Assembly (NCBI RefSeq): GCF_949987535.1
Contig: NC_080075.1
Coordinates: 6,122,606-6,186,605, forward strand
DNA: 64,000 bases
Source: Balaenoptera acutorostrata
Lineage: Eukaryota > Chordata > Mammalia > Artiodactyla > Balaenopteridae
Direction of reading: 5' to 3'
Shown: in pieces, positions 11,683 through 22,775 of the stretch
How positions within the stretch are numbered: the first letter of the stretch is position 1
Layout: each line of letters starts with the position of its first letter
Program-made: the position numbers and the translations under genes
Notes under the pieces: model-generated
Told to the model about the DNA's origin: nothing
The model's input: the letters and a program-made list of their open reading frames with translations, nothing else
Database searches by the model: none

Positions 11683-12869
11683 CCCTTTATAGCTTCTCCA
11701 TGGAAGTCACCTCTGTCTATTGCTTCCTCTGTCCTAAAAATAAGAGAACATAAGAGTTTAAAAAAAAAAAAAAGAAGAAGAATAAAGAAAAGAGAGAGAG
11801 AGAAGAGAGCCCCATACAGACTCTCATAAAAATCAAACAAAAGGACCAGGATGGAGAAGCTGAGGGCATATTAAACTTCGGGCCTGCTGCCTGATGGCCT
11901 TTGGATGCAGAGAACTTGGTAGCTTTCTTTCCCTCGATTCTATATATAGCATGTCAGTGAGACTGGCCTTTCCTCAGGGGGCCGCCTCCCCTCCACAGTA
12001 GAGAGCCATCTGTGGGAGCTTAGAGTGTCTCACTTTCCCTCCTCATATTTGTGCTGTCACCAGCTCTAAAGTCACTGTTCTTTTTAAAAAGATTGTTAGA
12101 TGAAGTGGTTAACAACAACAACAAAAAAAGCCTTGGTTTCACAGTCTGCATAGCTGCATTGTTCAAATAGGAAAGGCAATTCTATTTAGAAGATATGATG
12201 TCAGTGATGTCCCTGTGTGTTTATTTACAAACACGTTACAGCCAAGTTTCCAAGTCTTCACTAACAATAAGATGGGGAAGAGTTGCCAACTAACCAGATA
12301 TTTACTGATGGTCAACAGAGGCAGAGATGTCTTACTTACACGGCTGATGTTGATATAGGGGTCAGACGTTTACCAACAGCCTCTATGTCTCTCACTCTTC
12401 CCTCGAAATATCCAAACTTCCCTGTGGTTACAGCTTTCCTTTTCTCTAACCAGTTGCTTCTATTTTACTGCTCTCACCAGTGTGTGAGACATTTCACAAG
12501 GTCTCATGAAGTTTTACTGCCGAGGGCTGGAATTAGATCACATATACACCCAATGTACTTCCAAACAAAACGGATTTGAAAATTTATTGCTTTGGCATTT
12601 CAAAAAATCACATGAAAAAAAAAAAAATCACATGTATTCCTCACTCCCTGTTTTTCACCAGAGTAGTAAACATGGAAAAACTAAAGTATTTTTCATTAAT
12701 GGGGAGGAAAAGATTGTGAACGTTTTACTGATTCAAGATACAAACGAACATAATTTGAAGAGCAGAGTTTGAAAGCCAGGAATCTAGAAAAAAAATCTTC
12801 CAGAATAAACATAACTTATGAAGTAGTCTTTCCAAAATAAATGAGTTGGAAATGAATCAAGCCCCTAGA
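11683..12869. other. AT-rich DNA with A-rich and GA-rich tract near 11758-11808
   Basis: Low-complexity A14 followed by AAG/GA repeats. At 12602-12634 AAAAAATCACATG recurs across an A-run. No gene or dispersed repeat recognised in the rest. Confidence 0.5.
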
Positions 12870-13157
12870 TCCAATTACCCATTTGCAGGAAATACAGAAA
12901 ACAGATGAACATGTCAAATGGTCTCTTGGAGTTACCATCCACAAAATCCAGATCAGGGGAAACTCTGTAGGACAAATGACCTGGTTTCTTCAATAAATAT
13001 ATTAGAAGGAAGAGAGACAGAGAATATTAGAGGGGCATCTTGTAGGTTAATAGACTTAGACACATCAATCACTGGCAATGTGTGGACCTTAGCATGGAGA
13101 CAACTGGAAATTTGAACAATGACCAGATATTTGATAATTTTAAGGAATTATTGTTAA
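12870..13157 (+). mobile_element. Old repeat, left part (likely L1M 3' end family)
   Basis: Shares landmarks with 16900-17480 in this window (ACACATCAATCACTGGCAAT; TTGATAATTTTAAGGAATTA). It breaks at 13157 at a poly(T) run and resumes at about 13850, so a younger element has split it. Confidence 0.55.
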
Positions 13158-13849
13158 TTTTTTTTTTTTTTGCAGGAAACTCGCAGTTTATTGGGGAGAA
13201 AAGCACTTAACAACAACAATAACATAGAGGTATGAGCGTGGATCTGCAAGGCCACAGACCAGAGTTCCTCACTCCATCTGAGGGTCGGCCAAGGATGGCC
13301 AACCACCTCCTTGCTTTCACATCCTCTGTCTTATCCAAGACCCACTTCTCCATCTGTGCTCTTGATTCAAACTCACCCCACCTCTTCTAGGAGCTTTGGA
13401 GCAACATTTGTTGTTTCCTTTCTTATCTGTATTTTCAAATTTTCTTCCTAGTGCTCTTTTAAAAAAAATTTTTTTAATTCTATAGTGCTTTACAATTTTC
13501 ATAAGTTTCATACACATGATTTCATGTAATCCCAAATAACTCCTTTTTATCTCCTACCCCTATTGTTCCTCCTCCCTTCCCTCTTCCCCACTGGTAACCA
13601 CTAGTTTGTTCCCTATATCTGTGAGTCTGCTTCTTTTTTGTTTTATTCACTAGTTTGTTGTATTTTTTTAGATTCCACATATAAGTGATATCATACAATA
13701 TTTGTCTTTCTCTGTCTGACTTATTTCCCTCAGCATAATGCCTTCCAAGTCCATCCATGTTGCTGCAAATGGCAAAATTCCATTCTTTTTTTTGGCTGAG
13801 TAGTATTCCATGGTGTATATATACCACATCTTCTTTATCCATTCATCTG
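13158..13849 (-). mobile_element. LINE-1 insertion with 3' transduction
   Basis: Read on the minus strand: a 5'-truncated L1 ORF2 end and 3' UTR (13849 down to about 13461), its own weak A/T-rich end, then about 289 bp of non-L1 DNA, then AATAAA (complement at 13187-13192) 15 nt before a 14-nt poly(A) (13158-13171). The old repeat continues on both sides, which proves the whole block went in as one unit. Confidence 0.8.
13172..13460 (-). other. Transduced 3'-flanking segment carried by the L1
   Basis: Non-repetitive sequence between the L1 3' UTR and the final poly(A). It has a canonical AATAAA signal and no recognisable gene. GTGAGT and a TTGCAG-like site suggest unspliced genomic DNA. Confidence 0.7.
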
Positions 13850-13931
13850 AAGTTGTTATAACAGTATTGTGATTATACATTTTAAAAACAATTCCCTGTC
13901 TTTTAGAAATACACACTGAAATATTTACAGA
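13850..13931 (+). mobile_element. Old repeat, right part
   Basis: Continues the element of 12870-13157 (CAGTATTGTGATTATACATT; GAAATATTTACAGAGG), again matching 17090-17310. Confidence 0.55.
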
Positions 13932-14572
13932 GGAGAGATCCTGGGCATATGTCCAGACAAAACTATAAGTCAAAAAAGGCCATGCACCCCTATGTTCACA
14001 ACAGCATTATTCATAATAGCCAAGGCATGGAAACAACCTAAAGGTCCATCGACAGATGAATGGATAAAGAAGATGTGGTACATATATGTAATACAATGGA
14101 ATATTACTCAGCCATAAAAAGGAATGAAATTGGGTCATTTGTAGAGATGTGGAAGGACCTAAAGACTGTCATACAAAGTGAAGTAAGTCAGACAGAGAAA
14201 GACAAATACCATATGATATCACTTATATGTGGAATCTAAAATATGACACGAACTTATCTACAAAACAGAAACAGACTCACAGACATAGAGAACAGACTTG
14301 TGGTTGCCAAGGGGGAAGATGGGTGGGAAAGGGATGGATTGGGAGTTTGGGATTAGCAGATGCAAACTATTATATAGAGAATGGATAAACAACAAGGTCC
14401 TACTGTATAGCACTGGGAACTATATTCAATATCCTGCGATAAACCAATGGAAAAGAATATGAAAAAGAATATATATACATATATATGTATAACTGAATCA
14501 CTTTGCTGTACAGCAGAATTTAACACAACATGGTAAGTCAACTATACTTCAGCAAAATTTAAAAAAAAAAAA
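13932..14572 (+). mobile_element. LINE-1 ORF2 end, 3' UTR and poly(A)
   Basis: Begins abruptly at GATCCTGGGCATATGTCC and runs collinearly through the ORF2 C-terminus and the cetartiodactyl L1 3' UTR to an A12 tail. It is inverted relative to the L1 at 13461-13849. No clear TSD. Confidence 0.9.
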
Positions 14573-15019
14573 GGGAAGTGACACAGGTGTAAGTTTCTGG
14601 ACACCCGTAGGTCCTCTTTGCCAGCCCACGCCACCTCGTGGGACACCTCCATCACACCTCACCGTCTGAAGTCTCACAGGCCTGGCTGTTTGGGGAAAAC
14701 CTCTGTGGAAGTCTGGAGGGGTGTGTGTGCATGTGAGAAGCTGCATTCACTCTCACAGAGAACCAGCTGTTCCCAAAGTTCTCACCCAACCTCCCAGCTC
14801 CCCTCACAGCTCTCGCACCTCCTGGGCACCCATGGAAATTTAAAAACATTTGTTTGATATCTTTATTCAAATAAGTCTCTTCACTCATTCCAAGTCAATC
14901 CTACCAATTCTCTGAGGACTCATTTCCTGATTTCATACAAAGCACAGCTCTTTTCCTAAGGAAAACTCTCTGGGTTTTGAAATTGGGGCAAAGGATTGCA
15001 AAGTGTCCACGGTATTTGC
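14573..15019. other. Unique-looking DNA, nothing recognised
   Basis: Frames of 65-79 codons only; no repeat or gene called. Confidence 0.45.
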
Positions 15020-15296
15020 AGCTCCTTCCGTCAGAAGGTGATGTCTACTTCCTGCCTCTGGAACCTGGGGTGGCCTTGTGCCTTGTGACTAATAGACTGG
15101 CTGGAGGGGTGCCCTGCAGAGTCACGTGAGCCATCCTGGGAGGCCCTGAGATCGCCCAGTTCCCAGCTGACCACCGATGCATGAGGGACCCCAGGCCAGA
15201 CCAGCCAGGCCAGGGCACCCAGGAGCAACCTACCTCCCCGTGGATTATGAGCTGGCTAGATAGTTGTGGATTTAAGGCATTCAGTTTGGGGATTTT
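15020..15296 (+). mobile_element. MLT1-like LTR fragment
   Basis: Landmarks include TGGCCTTGTGCCTTGTGACT, GACCACCGATGCATGAGGGA, and a degraded terminal TTTAAGGCATTCAGTTTGGG equivalent to the usual TTTAAGCCACTAAGTTTGGG. Confidence 0.6.
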
Positions 15297-16454
15297 CTTA
15301 AAATGCAGGAGCAGCTCAGTGATGTAGCCAAGGACTCTTTCCTACTGCACAGAGCATGGACAGTTCCATGGACAAGGGTGTTAGCGAAAACTTAGAGGCG
15401 GGAGAGGACATTCCAGAACAAGAGACACCGAAATCGAGATGTGAAAGGGAATAGGTATTCACCAGAGAAAAGGATGGGCAAAGATTTCTGGGGACAGATA
15501 TGCTCAAGGATGCAATTAAAACGAACCCTTTAGCTTCCCTCTGAATTGTCCTTGGGTATTTTGTCTTGAGATCCTGAAGCCTGAGAAAACAAACTCCTTA
15601 GGGGACCATGAATTATTTATTTTTGTATTCGGAGAACTACCGGCTACTTAGCATCAAGTGGGTAAGTAAATGAACAATCCGCTACTCAGAAGGTTTAGAG
15701 TCTTTGAAATGTGCAAATCTCCAAGAAAAATTTCACCATTCTTTCGTTCATACCATAGGCCCCAATTGCTCACGCCCAGCCAGCCGTTTCTGCCGAGACC
15801 AGAGTATACGGACACCGTTTTATTTTATCGGCCTTTGCTTCTGTTTTGTCAGCTTTAAACACTTTCCTGCTATGTCAGTTTTGATCATCTCTTGAACATG
15901 TTTAAATTGGCACCTCTCTGGCCCCGCCCCAAGAGACAACTGATCCCCTATCCCCGTGTGCTTTCCTATTTTATAGGATGATTAGAGCCTGCAGGGCCCT
16001 AAACCTACATTACATTCAGTCTGGTTTGAAGAAGGGCAATGATTCACAAAGGTTCAAAATGGGATATTTGTGATGCAGAAACTTAAATAGAAACATGCCA
16101 GTTTCCAGCAATGAGCAACCAATATATGGACCTTTCTGGTACGCAGGAGAGAAAGCAGCTAGAGAGACTCACACTTTAATGAAAGAAAAACAGAACCCTA
16201 TGAAATATTTTTTAAAAAACTAATTTAACCTAGAGGTTCCATCTGTGGATTTTATACACAGAGGTGAGGCTCACTTATATGCATTCCTAACATCTGATAG
16301 AAGTGATGAACCAAGAAAGAAACAGTAACAGAAATTTAGACACATACAGAGCATTAACGATCATCTGGTTTCATACACCTGTCCTTTGCAGGCCCACATT
16401 TTACAGGAAAGACACTGAGACCAGGACAACTCAAGCATGTGCCCTAATTCAGAA
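15297..16454. other. Unique-looking DNA, nothing recognised
   Basis: No repeat or gene recognised; frames are at most about 63 codons. Confidence 0.45.
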
Positions 16455-16785
16455 ATGTATCTTGGGGTGACAGATACATTTATTATCTTGATTGTGGTGA
16501 TGGTTTCAAAGTACATACCTATGTCAAAACCTACCAAATTACACACTTTCTTTATTTCTTTATTTTTTTCTGTTGCTGTACTTTAATTTTTTTCCTTTTT
16601 TTTTTTTTCTTTTGGCGGTACCACGTGGCACGTTCCCCGATCAGGGATTGAACCCATGCCCCTGCAGCGGAAGCACCGAGTCTTAACCACTGGACCACCA
16701 GGGAAGTCCCACCAAATTATACACTTTAAATGTGTGCAGTTTCTTATATGACAAGTGTGCCTCAATAAAATTTCTTTTTAAAAAA
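16455..16785 (+). mobile_element. Old LINE-1 3' end, split by a SINE
   Basis: GATTGTGGTGATGGTTTCAA and, after the SINE, TACACTTTAAATGTGTGCAG with GTGCCTCAATAAAATTTC form the usual L1M 3' terminus. The halves are 16455-16549 and 16711-16785. Confidence 0.75.
16533..16727 (-). mobile_element. Short CHR SINE with TSDs
   Basis: Minus-strand 110-bp type SINE (GGGACTTCCCTGGTGGTCCA...) with a long T/CT-rich tail on the left (16550-16610). TSDs ACCAAATTA/TACACTTT at 16533-16549 and 16711-16727 differ at one base of 17. Confidence 0.9.
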
Positions 16786-16889
16786 AGTGAAGGCAAAATA
16801 AGAATGTTTTCAGGGGAAAAAAACGCTACTGGACTGTTACCTTGAAAACTCCAGAATGTGAGGTGTGTGCTTCAGTGAATTAATTATTA

Positions 16890-17490
16890 AGAATAACAGA
16901 AAGAGAAGGAGAACCCATAAATCGAAAGAGGTGTAAGGGACACAGCTATCAAATGTAATCCATAGATTTGTCTGGACCCAGGTTCAAACAACCCAACTGT
17001 AAAATAACATCGGGAAAATTTATACACTGACTGGATGTCTGATGATATGAAGGGATTAATGTTTTCTTTTTTAAGTGTGATAATGGCATTGTGGTTTTGC
17101 TTGGAGAAAAGAAAATGGTGTTTATTTTTTAGATGTATAGACAACTATTTATAGATAAAATATTAGGATGCCTGTCATTTGCTTCAAAATAATCTAGTGG
17201 AGGTATTTGAAATGTTAAGAAATTATTAAGATTTTTGGTGTGAAAAAGCTATTCTGGGTACTTTTTAAAGAGTCTTTGTATTTGCAAGATGCATGATGAA
17301 ATATCTACAGATGGGATGAGGCGATTTCTGGGGTTTGCTTCAAAATAAACCGGGCAGTCGGGAACTGGTAGGATACAGATAATGATCAACATTGAGGCTG
17401 GTGATGGGCATGTGAGGGTCCAGTCAGAAGTTCCTCTCTACTTTGTATGTATTTGACATTCTCCTAAGTATAAAGCTTAAAAACCAATGT
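16890..17490 (+). mobile_element. Old L1M-like 3' end repeat with internal tandem duplication
   Basis: Landmark blocks occur twice: AGATGTATAGACAACTATTT then TTTGCTTCAAAATAATC (17132-17200), and AGATGCATGATGAAATATCT then TTTGCTTCAAAATAAAC (17288-17350). The final part (GGTGATGGGCATGTGAGGGT; CTCTACTTTGTATGTATTTG) is the usual end. Confidence 0.55.
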
Positions 17491-19589
17491 CATGAAATTA
17501 TGGATTCAAGTCTGGATTATGAATTGACATTAAGCCATCACTTGAATGGCTAATGGGGAACTGGCATGTCCACACACAGATTACCAGCTGAAAAAGGAGA
17601 ACCACACGGCTTTTAGGATTGCATGAGACTCTGAAAAGTAAGATATACAGAGGACAGTCAAGAAAGCTGTCAAAAAAAAGAAAAGAAAAAAATAAACAGC
17701 GTCTCTGAAGACACACTAAAACCACATAACTTCCATTATCATCAGATGCCTTCATGTGCTGTTATTTAAACTGAAATAAATGTGCTGGTTTTTAAAAACG
17801 AAAAAGACACCACCAAACTATGACGCAAAAGTTATAAGAAACTCTTATATACTTTTGTTTCTGCTTTTTCTACCTAGGTTAAAGGTGATGGTTTTCTCAA
17901 AAAAAACCCTTAAAGTTTGGATTTTCCAGTTCTGCATCACATCCTGCTTTAGGCTGCCCTAAAACAAAACCTGAAACAAACAAACAAAAAAACACCATAC
18001 TTCCAATAGGCTCTTTTAGGTCTGCAGAATGAAGGCCATCATTTTTTCCTTTGGCTCAATTTTTATGTTTGTGTCTCCTTTGTCAATATGTTTATCTTCC
18101 TCACTTTCAAACTGCAATTCCTGTCCAGAAACACTACCTCAAGCGTTATATTTAGCGCTTCACATAGAATTCCTCCTGCTGCATCAGGAAACAGAGCCCT
18201 GTAAGTGGAGGGTGGGACCCCAGGGTCAAGGTGTTTCCTGGATAACAGCTCCATCAGTGCTCTGTTCAAACTTCCAGCTCCCTCACCGTGCACCACACTC
18301 TCCTAAATGTCAGAGGACATGTGTGATGGTGTGTGATGGTGAACAGCCGAGAGCAAATGAGGAGCTAATTTCATGGGACAGTTCCTGCCTCCTGGTGACA
18401 GGGGAAATGGATTTTGTTGACCCCCATTCATATCCTTGTAGACCATGAATCTAGGTGGTTGTCACCTAGGTACGTGATCTTTCTCTGTCCAACTACTTAG
18501 CTCGTCGTTGCCATTTATCACCTGTTCACTTTACGCAATGCTTCAGAAGGGATCATTTCTCCCCGAGTATAGACCCAGTTGAATGGTAGATGCAGCAGTC
18601 GGGTAGATAGTGATCAAAATATCAGCTTGGTTACCAATAAAAGCGAGGCTGGAGGATGGGGTGCAGGAGAGGAGCCCCCACTGGCTTCCTAACACTCTCC
18701 ATCTCGTCCTCCTACCCACACATCCTGGTCATGGACAGCCCACATGATGGGTTTGCAAGTACATCCTCTTAGCCAAGATTGTGCCTCACACTGGTCTGGG
18801 GCAGAGAGGGAAGAAGAGAGGTTGGTACCTCAGTGCTTAGAGCCTTGTAATAGATTAGATCCTCCCAGTGGAGAGCGTGGACCAATGGCTGTCACCCATG
18901 AATCGCATAACCTGTGGAGGCGTGAGTAAGGGATAAGGCAACAGGCCAAGAGGGACACTCAAGGGGCCATCACCTCATAGGCACTGGGAGGAGTGGTATG
19001 AGCATTCCTTTCTAGTAGATGGATGTGTCCTGGGGATGAGGGAGGTGGGAGGCGACAGTGACGGTCCAGGTTAAAGGAACAAAAAAAAAAGAAAACTCGG
19101 CATCAAACTCCCTGTCCTGGGGATCACGAGCTTAATGAAGGGACAAGACCAAGAAATGGCTGGTGTCAGATGAGTTATTTATGAGTTCAATTAACTAAGT
19201 GATGGCCTTTCCTGTTATAGCTTTGCTGAGTCTAGGCCTAAATAGATCCTGAGTGGTAAAATGGAAGCTTAGTGTGAATTGCTTTTAAAACACAGAGCCA
19301 GATGAGAAAAAGGAAATCCAGTTTCTTCTTCAGGACCTAGGAGCAAAATTGGATAACTGACCCTGTGGTGGCCTTGGCAGTAAGCTGATACACACAGGAA
19401 ATGACATGGCTTTGAGCAACCTCTAAAGTTAACCTAAATGTTCATGGTCTCACTCCAACAGAGGGAAAAGGAAGTGAAGTGCTTATGTACTCTAATCATT
19501 GTCATTATATCTAGAATTCGATGAGGCCAAATATGTAAATTTCAATGCTTATTGATTATTGTGGTCAGAAAATATCTGGAGTAAGTCCA
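17491..19589. other. About 2.1 kb of unique-looking DNA
   Basis: No dispersed repeat or gene recognised. The 139-codon plus-strand frame at 18029-18448 starts with a hydrophobic stretch, but no splice context, domain or homology is visible. Confidence 0.4.
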
Positions 19590-19716
19590 TGCAAGCAGGG
19601 GCAGTGCCAACTTTTGCTTACAGTTTTATTCCTGGTACCTAGCAGAGTGCCTGGTACATGATAGGCACTCAGCAAATACTTGTTGAATGAATGAATGAAT
19701 GAATGAATGAATGTCA
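19590..19716 (+). mobile_element. LINE-2 3' terminus with (GAAT)n
   Basis: GCCTGGTACATGATAGGCAC followed by TCAGCAAATACTTGTTGAAT and about seven GAAT units is the diagnostic L2 3' end. Confidence 0.85.
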
Positions 19717-20048
19717 AGTTAGTGGGCATTGATAGAATATATATTGTTGGGTAGGAAATTAGGAACTGGTTTTATCAAGGGATTTTCTGCTCTCTAGGAG
19801 GACAAGGAAGAAGGTAAAGAATTTTGATTATCAGAGGTTAGAGAAGGACATAGACAACAGCCAAACAAGTTGATCTGGGCTTGGATAAGCAGGCCCATCA
19901 CTGAGGTTAGACGTAAACCAGAGAACAGGTTTCCAGGCTTGGCGATATCAGGTAATGTGTTCTCTGACTCTGCTCAGCAGGAGGCATTGAGGTTCAGAAG
20001 CTTCATCAATTTCTCATCTAAAAAAACAAGCCTTTGTTGTTGGATGGG

Positions 20049-20408
20049 AAACATTCAGGGGCTTCCCTGGTGGTGCAGTGGTTGAGAGTCTGCCTGCCGA
20101 TGCAGGGGACATGGGTTCCAGCCCTGGTCTGGGAAGATCCCACATGCCACGGAGCAACTGGGCCTGTGAGCCACAACTACTGAGCCCGTGAGCCACAACT
20201 ACTGAGCCTGCGCGTCTGGAGCTTGTGCTCTGCGACAAGAGAGGCCGCGACAGTGAGAGGCCCGCACATCACGATGAAGAGTGGCCCCCGCTCGCTGCAA
20301 CTGGAGAAAGCCCTCGCACACAGACGAAGACCCAACACAGCCAAAAATAAATAAATAAATAATAAAAGGAGAAAAGAGATTTCAAAAAGTATAAAAAAAA
20401 AAATTCAG
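20049..20408 (+). mobile_element. Full-length CHR SINE with extended tail
   Basis: Complete from GGGCTTCCCTGGTGGTGCAG to CAGCCAAAAATAAATAAATA. The unit CCACAACTACTGAGCC is tandemly repeated. After the AAATA tail come about 40 A-rich bases and then a final A-run. A likely TSD AAA(C/A)ATTCAG lies at 20049-20058 and 20399-20408. It belongs to the 'TCTGGAGC...GAGAGGCC' subfamily. Confidence 0.92.
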
Positions 20409-20414
20409 AAACAA

Positions 20415-22775
20415 AATTAACTTCTGCTTCTTGTCCAGGTGGAGTAACAAGGACTGGATTTATCCTCCCACTTGAAACAACTAAAACACAGAAGAAAATA
20501 TAGGCTTTCAAGACATTGGGCATCGGGCACTGAAGGACCATGATCCCTGAGAGGGAAAAGCAAACAAAATTTTCCCCAATTCCTGTGGCACAAGGAGGAG
20601 AGCTTGAGTAGAACTTCACAATCTCTCTATGTTGACTAGATGCAACAGGTAGTCCAAGGAAGCCAAGGTGACTGAGTTCTCAGGGCAGAGAACTGAAGAT
20701 CTGGGAGCTGCATGCAAAGACAGCCCTCTAGATCTTCAAGGGGTGCCCTCAAGTTTTCCTTCACACGCATGTGAGGAAACTTCCTGAAGTCAGGGAAAGG
20801 GTCACCCAAAAGGATTAGAGGGAACAATCCCCTACGCTCACACAGGGGCAGAAAAGTTCCTATTGCCACCAGCCAAAGTGGAAAACCTCACAATTCATGG
20901 AGCGTCAGGTAGAGAACTCAGGAGAGTTTTGCCTCAGTAGTGGAACAAAATTATCACTGGACTAAACACTACAAGTCTCACCTAGCAAAGCTTAAAAGTA
21001 AGATCTGAAAGTATCAAACTGTTTCCAAGTAACTTAACTGCATCCCAAAATAAAGTTCCAGTATATTTATAGGAATATGAAAATATCCAGCACTCAAAAG
21101 ATAAAATACACAGTCTGGCATTCAGTTAAAAATTACCAGGCATACAAACGAGCAGGAAAATATGATCCATAATGAAGGGAGGAGGAAAAAGCAATTAATA
21201 GAAACCTACCCAGAAATAACACAATGATAGACGCAGTAGTCAAGGACAGGAAAACACTTACTATAACTATATTCCATATGCCTGAGAGCCTAGAGGAAAG
21301 ATTGAACATGATAAATAGAGACATGGAAGATATAAAAAGACATAAATCAAACTTCTAGAAATGAAAACTTCAATGTCTGCGATGAAAAATATACTGGATA
21401 GTGTTAACAGATGATTAGAGATTATAGAAGAAAAGATTGGTGAACTTAAATACATAGCAATAGAAATTATCTAAAATGAAACACAGAATAAAGACTGGGG
21501 GAAAAAAAATAAAAAGAGCATTAGTGAACTCTGGGACAACCTGAAGTGACCGAATATACATGTATATGGGGCCCCAAAGGGAGCAGGAGACAGAAAAAAA
21601 TATTTGAAGAAATAACGGCCAAAAAATTTCCAAATTTGGGACTTCCCTGGCAGTCCAGTGGTTAGGACTCTGTGTTTCCACTGTAGAGGGCCCAGGTTTG
21701 ATCCCTGGTCAGGGAACTAGGATCCCACAAGCCATGTGGCATGACCAAAAAGAAATTTCCAAATTTGATAAAAACTATAAACACACAAATCTAAGATGTC
21801 CCATGAATCCTGAGCACAAGAAATATGAAGAAAATCACACCAAGGCATATCATGATAAAATAGCTTTAAAACATGAATAAATAAATAATTTTAAAAACCA
21901 CCAGGGAAGAAAAAGGACATATTATGTACAGAAGAACAAAGATAAGAACAACAGATGTCCTGTTTGAAGCAAGGGAAGCTAGGAGACAGTGGAGCAAGTT
22001 TATGAAGGTAAAATTGTCATCTTAGAATTCTATATCCAAAGAATATATGTACAAAACAAAAGTGAAATAAAAACTTTTCTAGACATACAGAAGGTGAAAA
22101 AAATTCATCACCAGTAACTTGCATTGCAAGAAATGGTAAAGTGCTTCCTTTAGGCAGAAGGAAAGTGATATCAGAGGGAAACCTGGGATCTATGCAAAGG
22201 AAAGAGGAGCACGTGAAATGGTAACTATGCAGATAAATGTAACAATTTTTTATTATTTTAATCTCTTTAAAGGATGATTGACTGTTTAAAGCAGTGACAA
22301 TGATAATACACTGTGGACTTTTTGACATACGTAGAATAAGAAAATGTATGACCCCAATAGCACAAAAGCTAGAAGGGGAGAAATAGAAGTATACTGTTGA
22401 AAGTTTCTTGTACTAAACGTGAATTAGTATGCTCTCACTGGAAGGTAGACCATAATAGGCTAAATCATAAAGCAACCATCATAAAAATGCAATAAAGAGT
22501 TATAGTTAATAAACCAACAAAGGAGAAAAAATGCAATTATTTTAAAATATTCAACTAAGCCAAAAGAAGGCAGAAAATGAGAAAAGAACAAAGAACAGAT
22601 GGAATAAATAGAAAACATATGGCAAGATAGTAGATTTAAACCCAACAATGTTCATAATCACATTATATATACATGGTCTAAATAGTCCAATTAAAAGGTG
22701 GAGACTTTGGGGTTAGATAAAAGATTTAAAAAAAAAAACCAAAAAGACTCAACTGTATTCTGCATCCCAAAAAGA
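20415..22775 (+). mobile_element. Old LINE-1 (L1M/HAL1-like), 5' region, ORF1 and start of ORF2
   Basis: Follows the L1M order: 5' leader (GGTGGAGTAACAAGGACTGG), ORF1 (GAACTTAAATACATAGCAATAG; AGACAGTGGAGCAAG; ATTCATCACCAGTAACTTGC), the inter-ORF spacer and the first bases of ORF2 (ATGGTCTAAATAGTCCAATT). It stops at about 22775 without a 3' end. All frames are broken. A short SINE interrupts it. Confidence 0.75.
21624..21767 (+). mobile_element. Short CHR SINE inside the L1, with TSDs
   Basis: 110-bp type SINE (GGACTTCCCTGGCAGTCCAG ... GGCATGACCAAAAAG). Exact 15-bp TSDs AAATTTCCAAATTTG at 21624-21638 and 21753-21767. Confidence 0.95.

Noticed and set aside
12602..12634. Second possible poly(A)-only insertion (AAAAAATCACATG on both sides of an A-run)
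   Set aside because: The flank is short and itself A-rich, so simple slippage or a small tandem duplication explains it as well.
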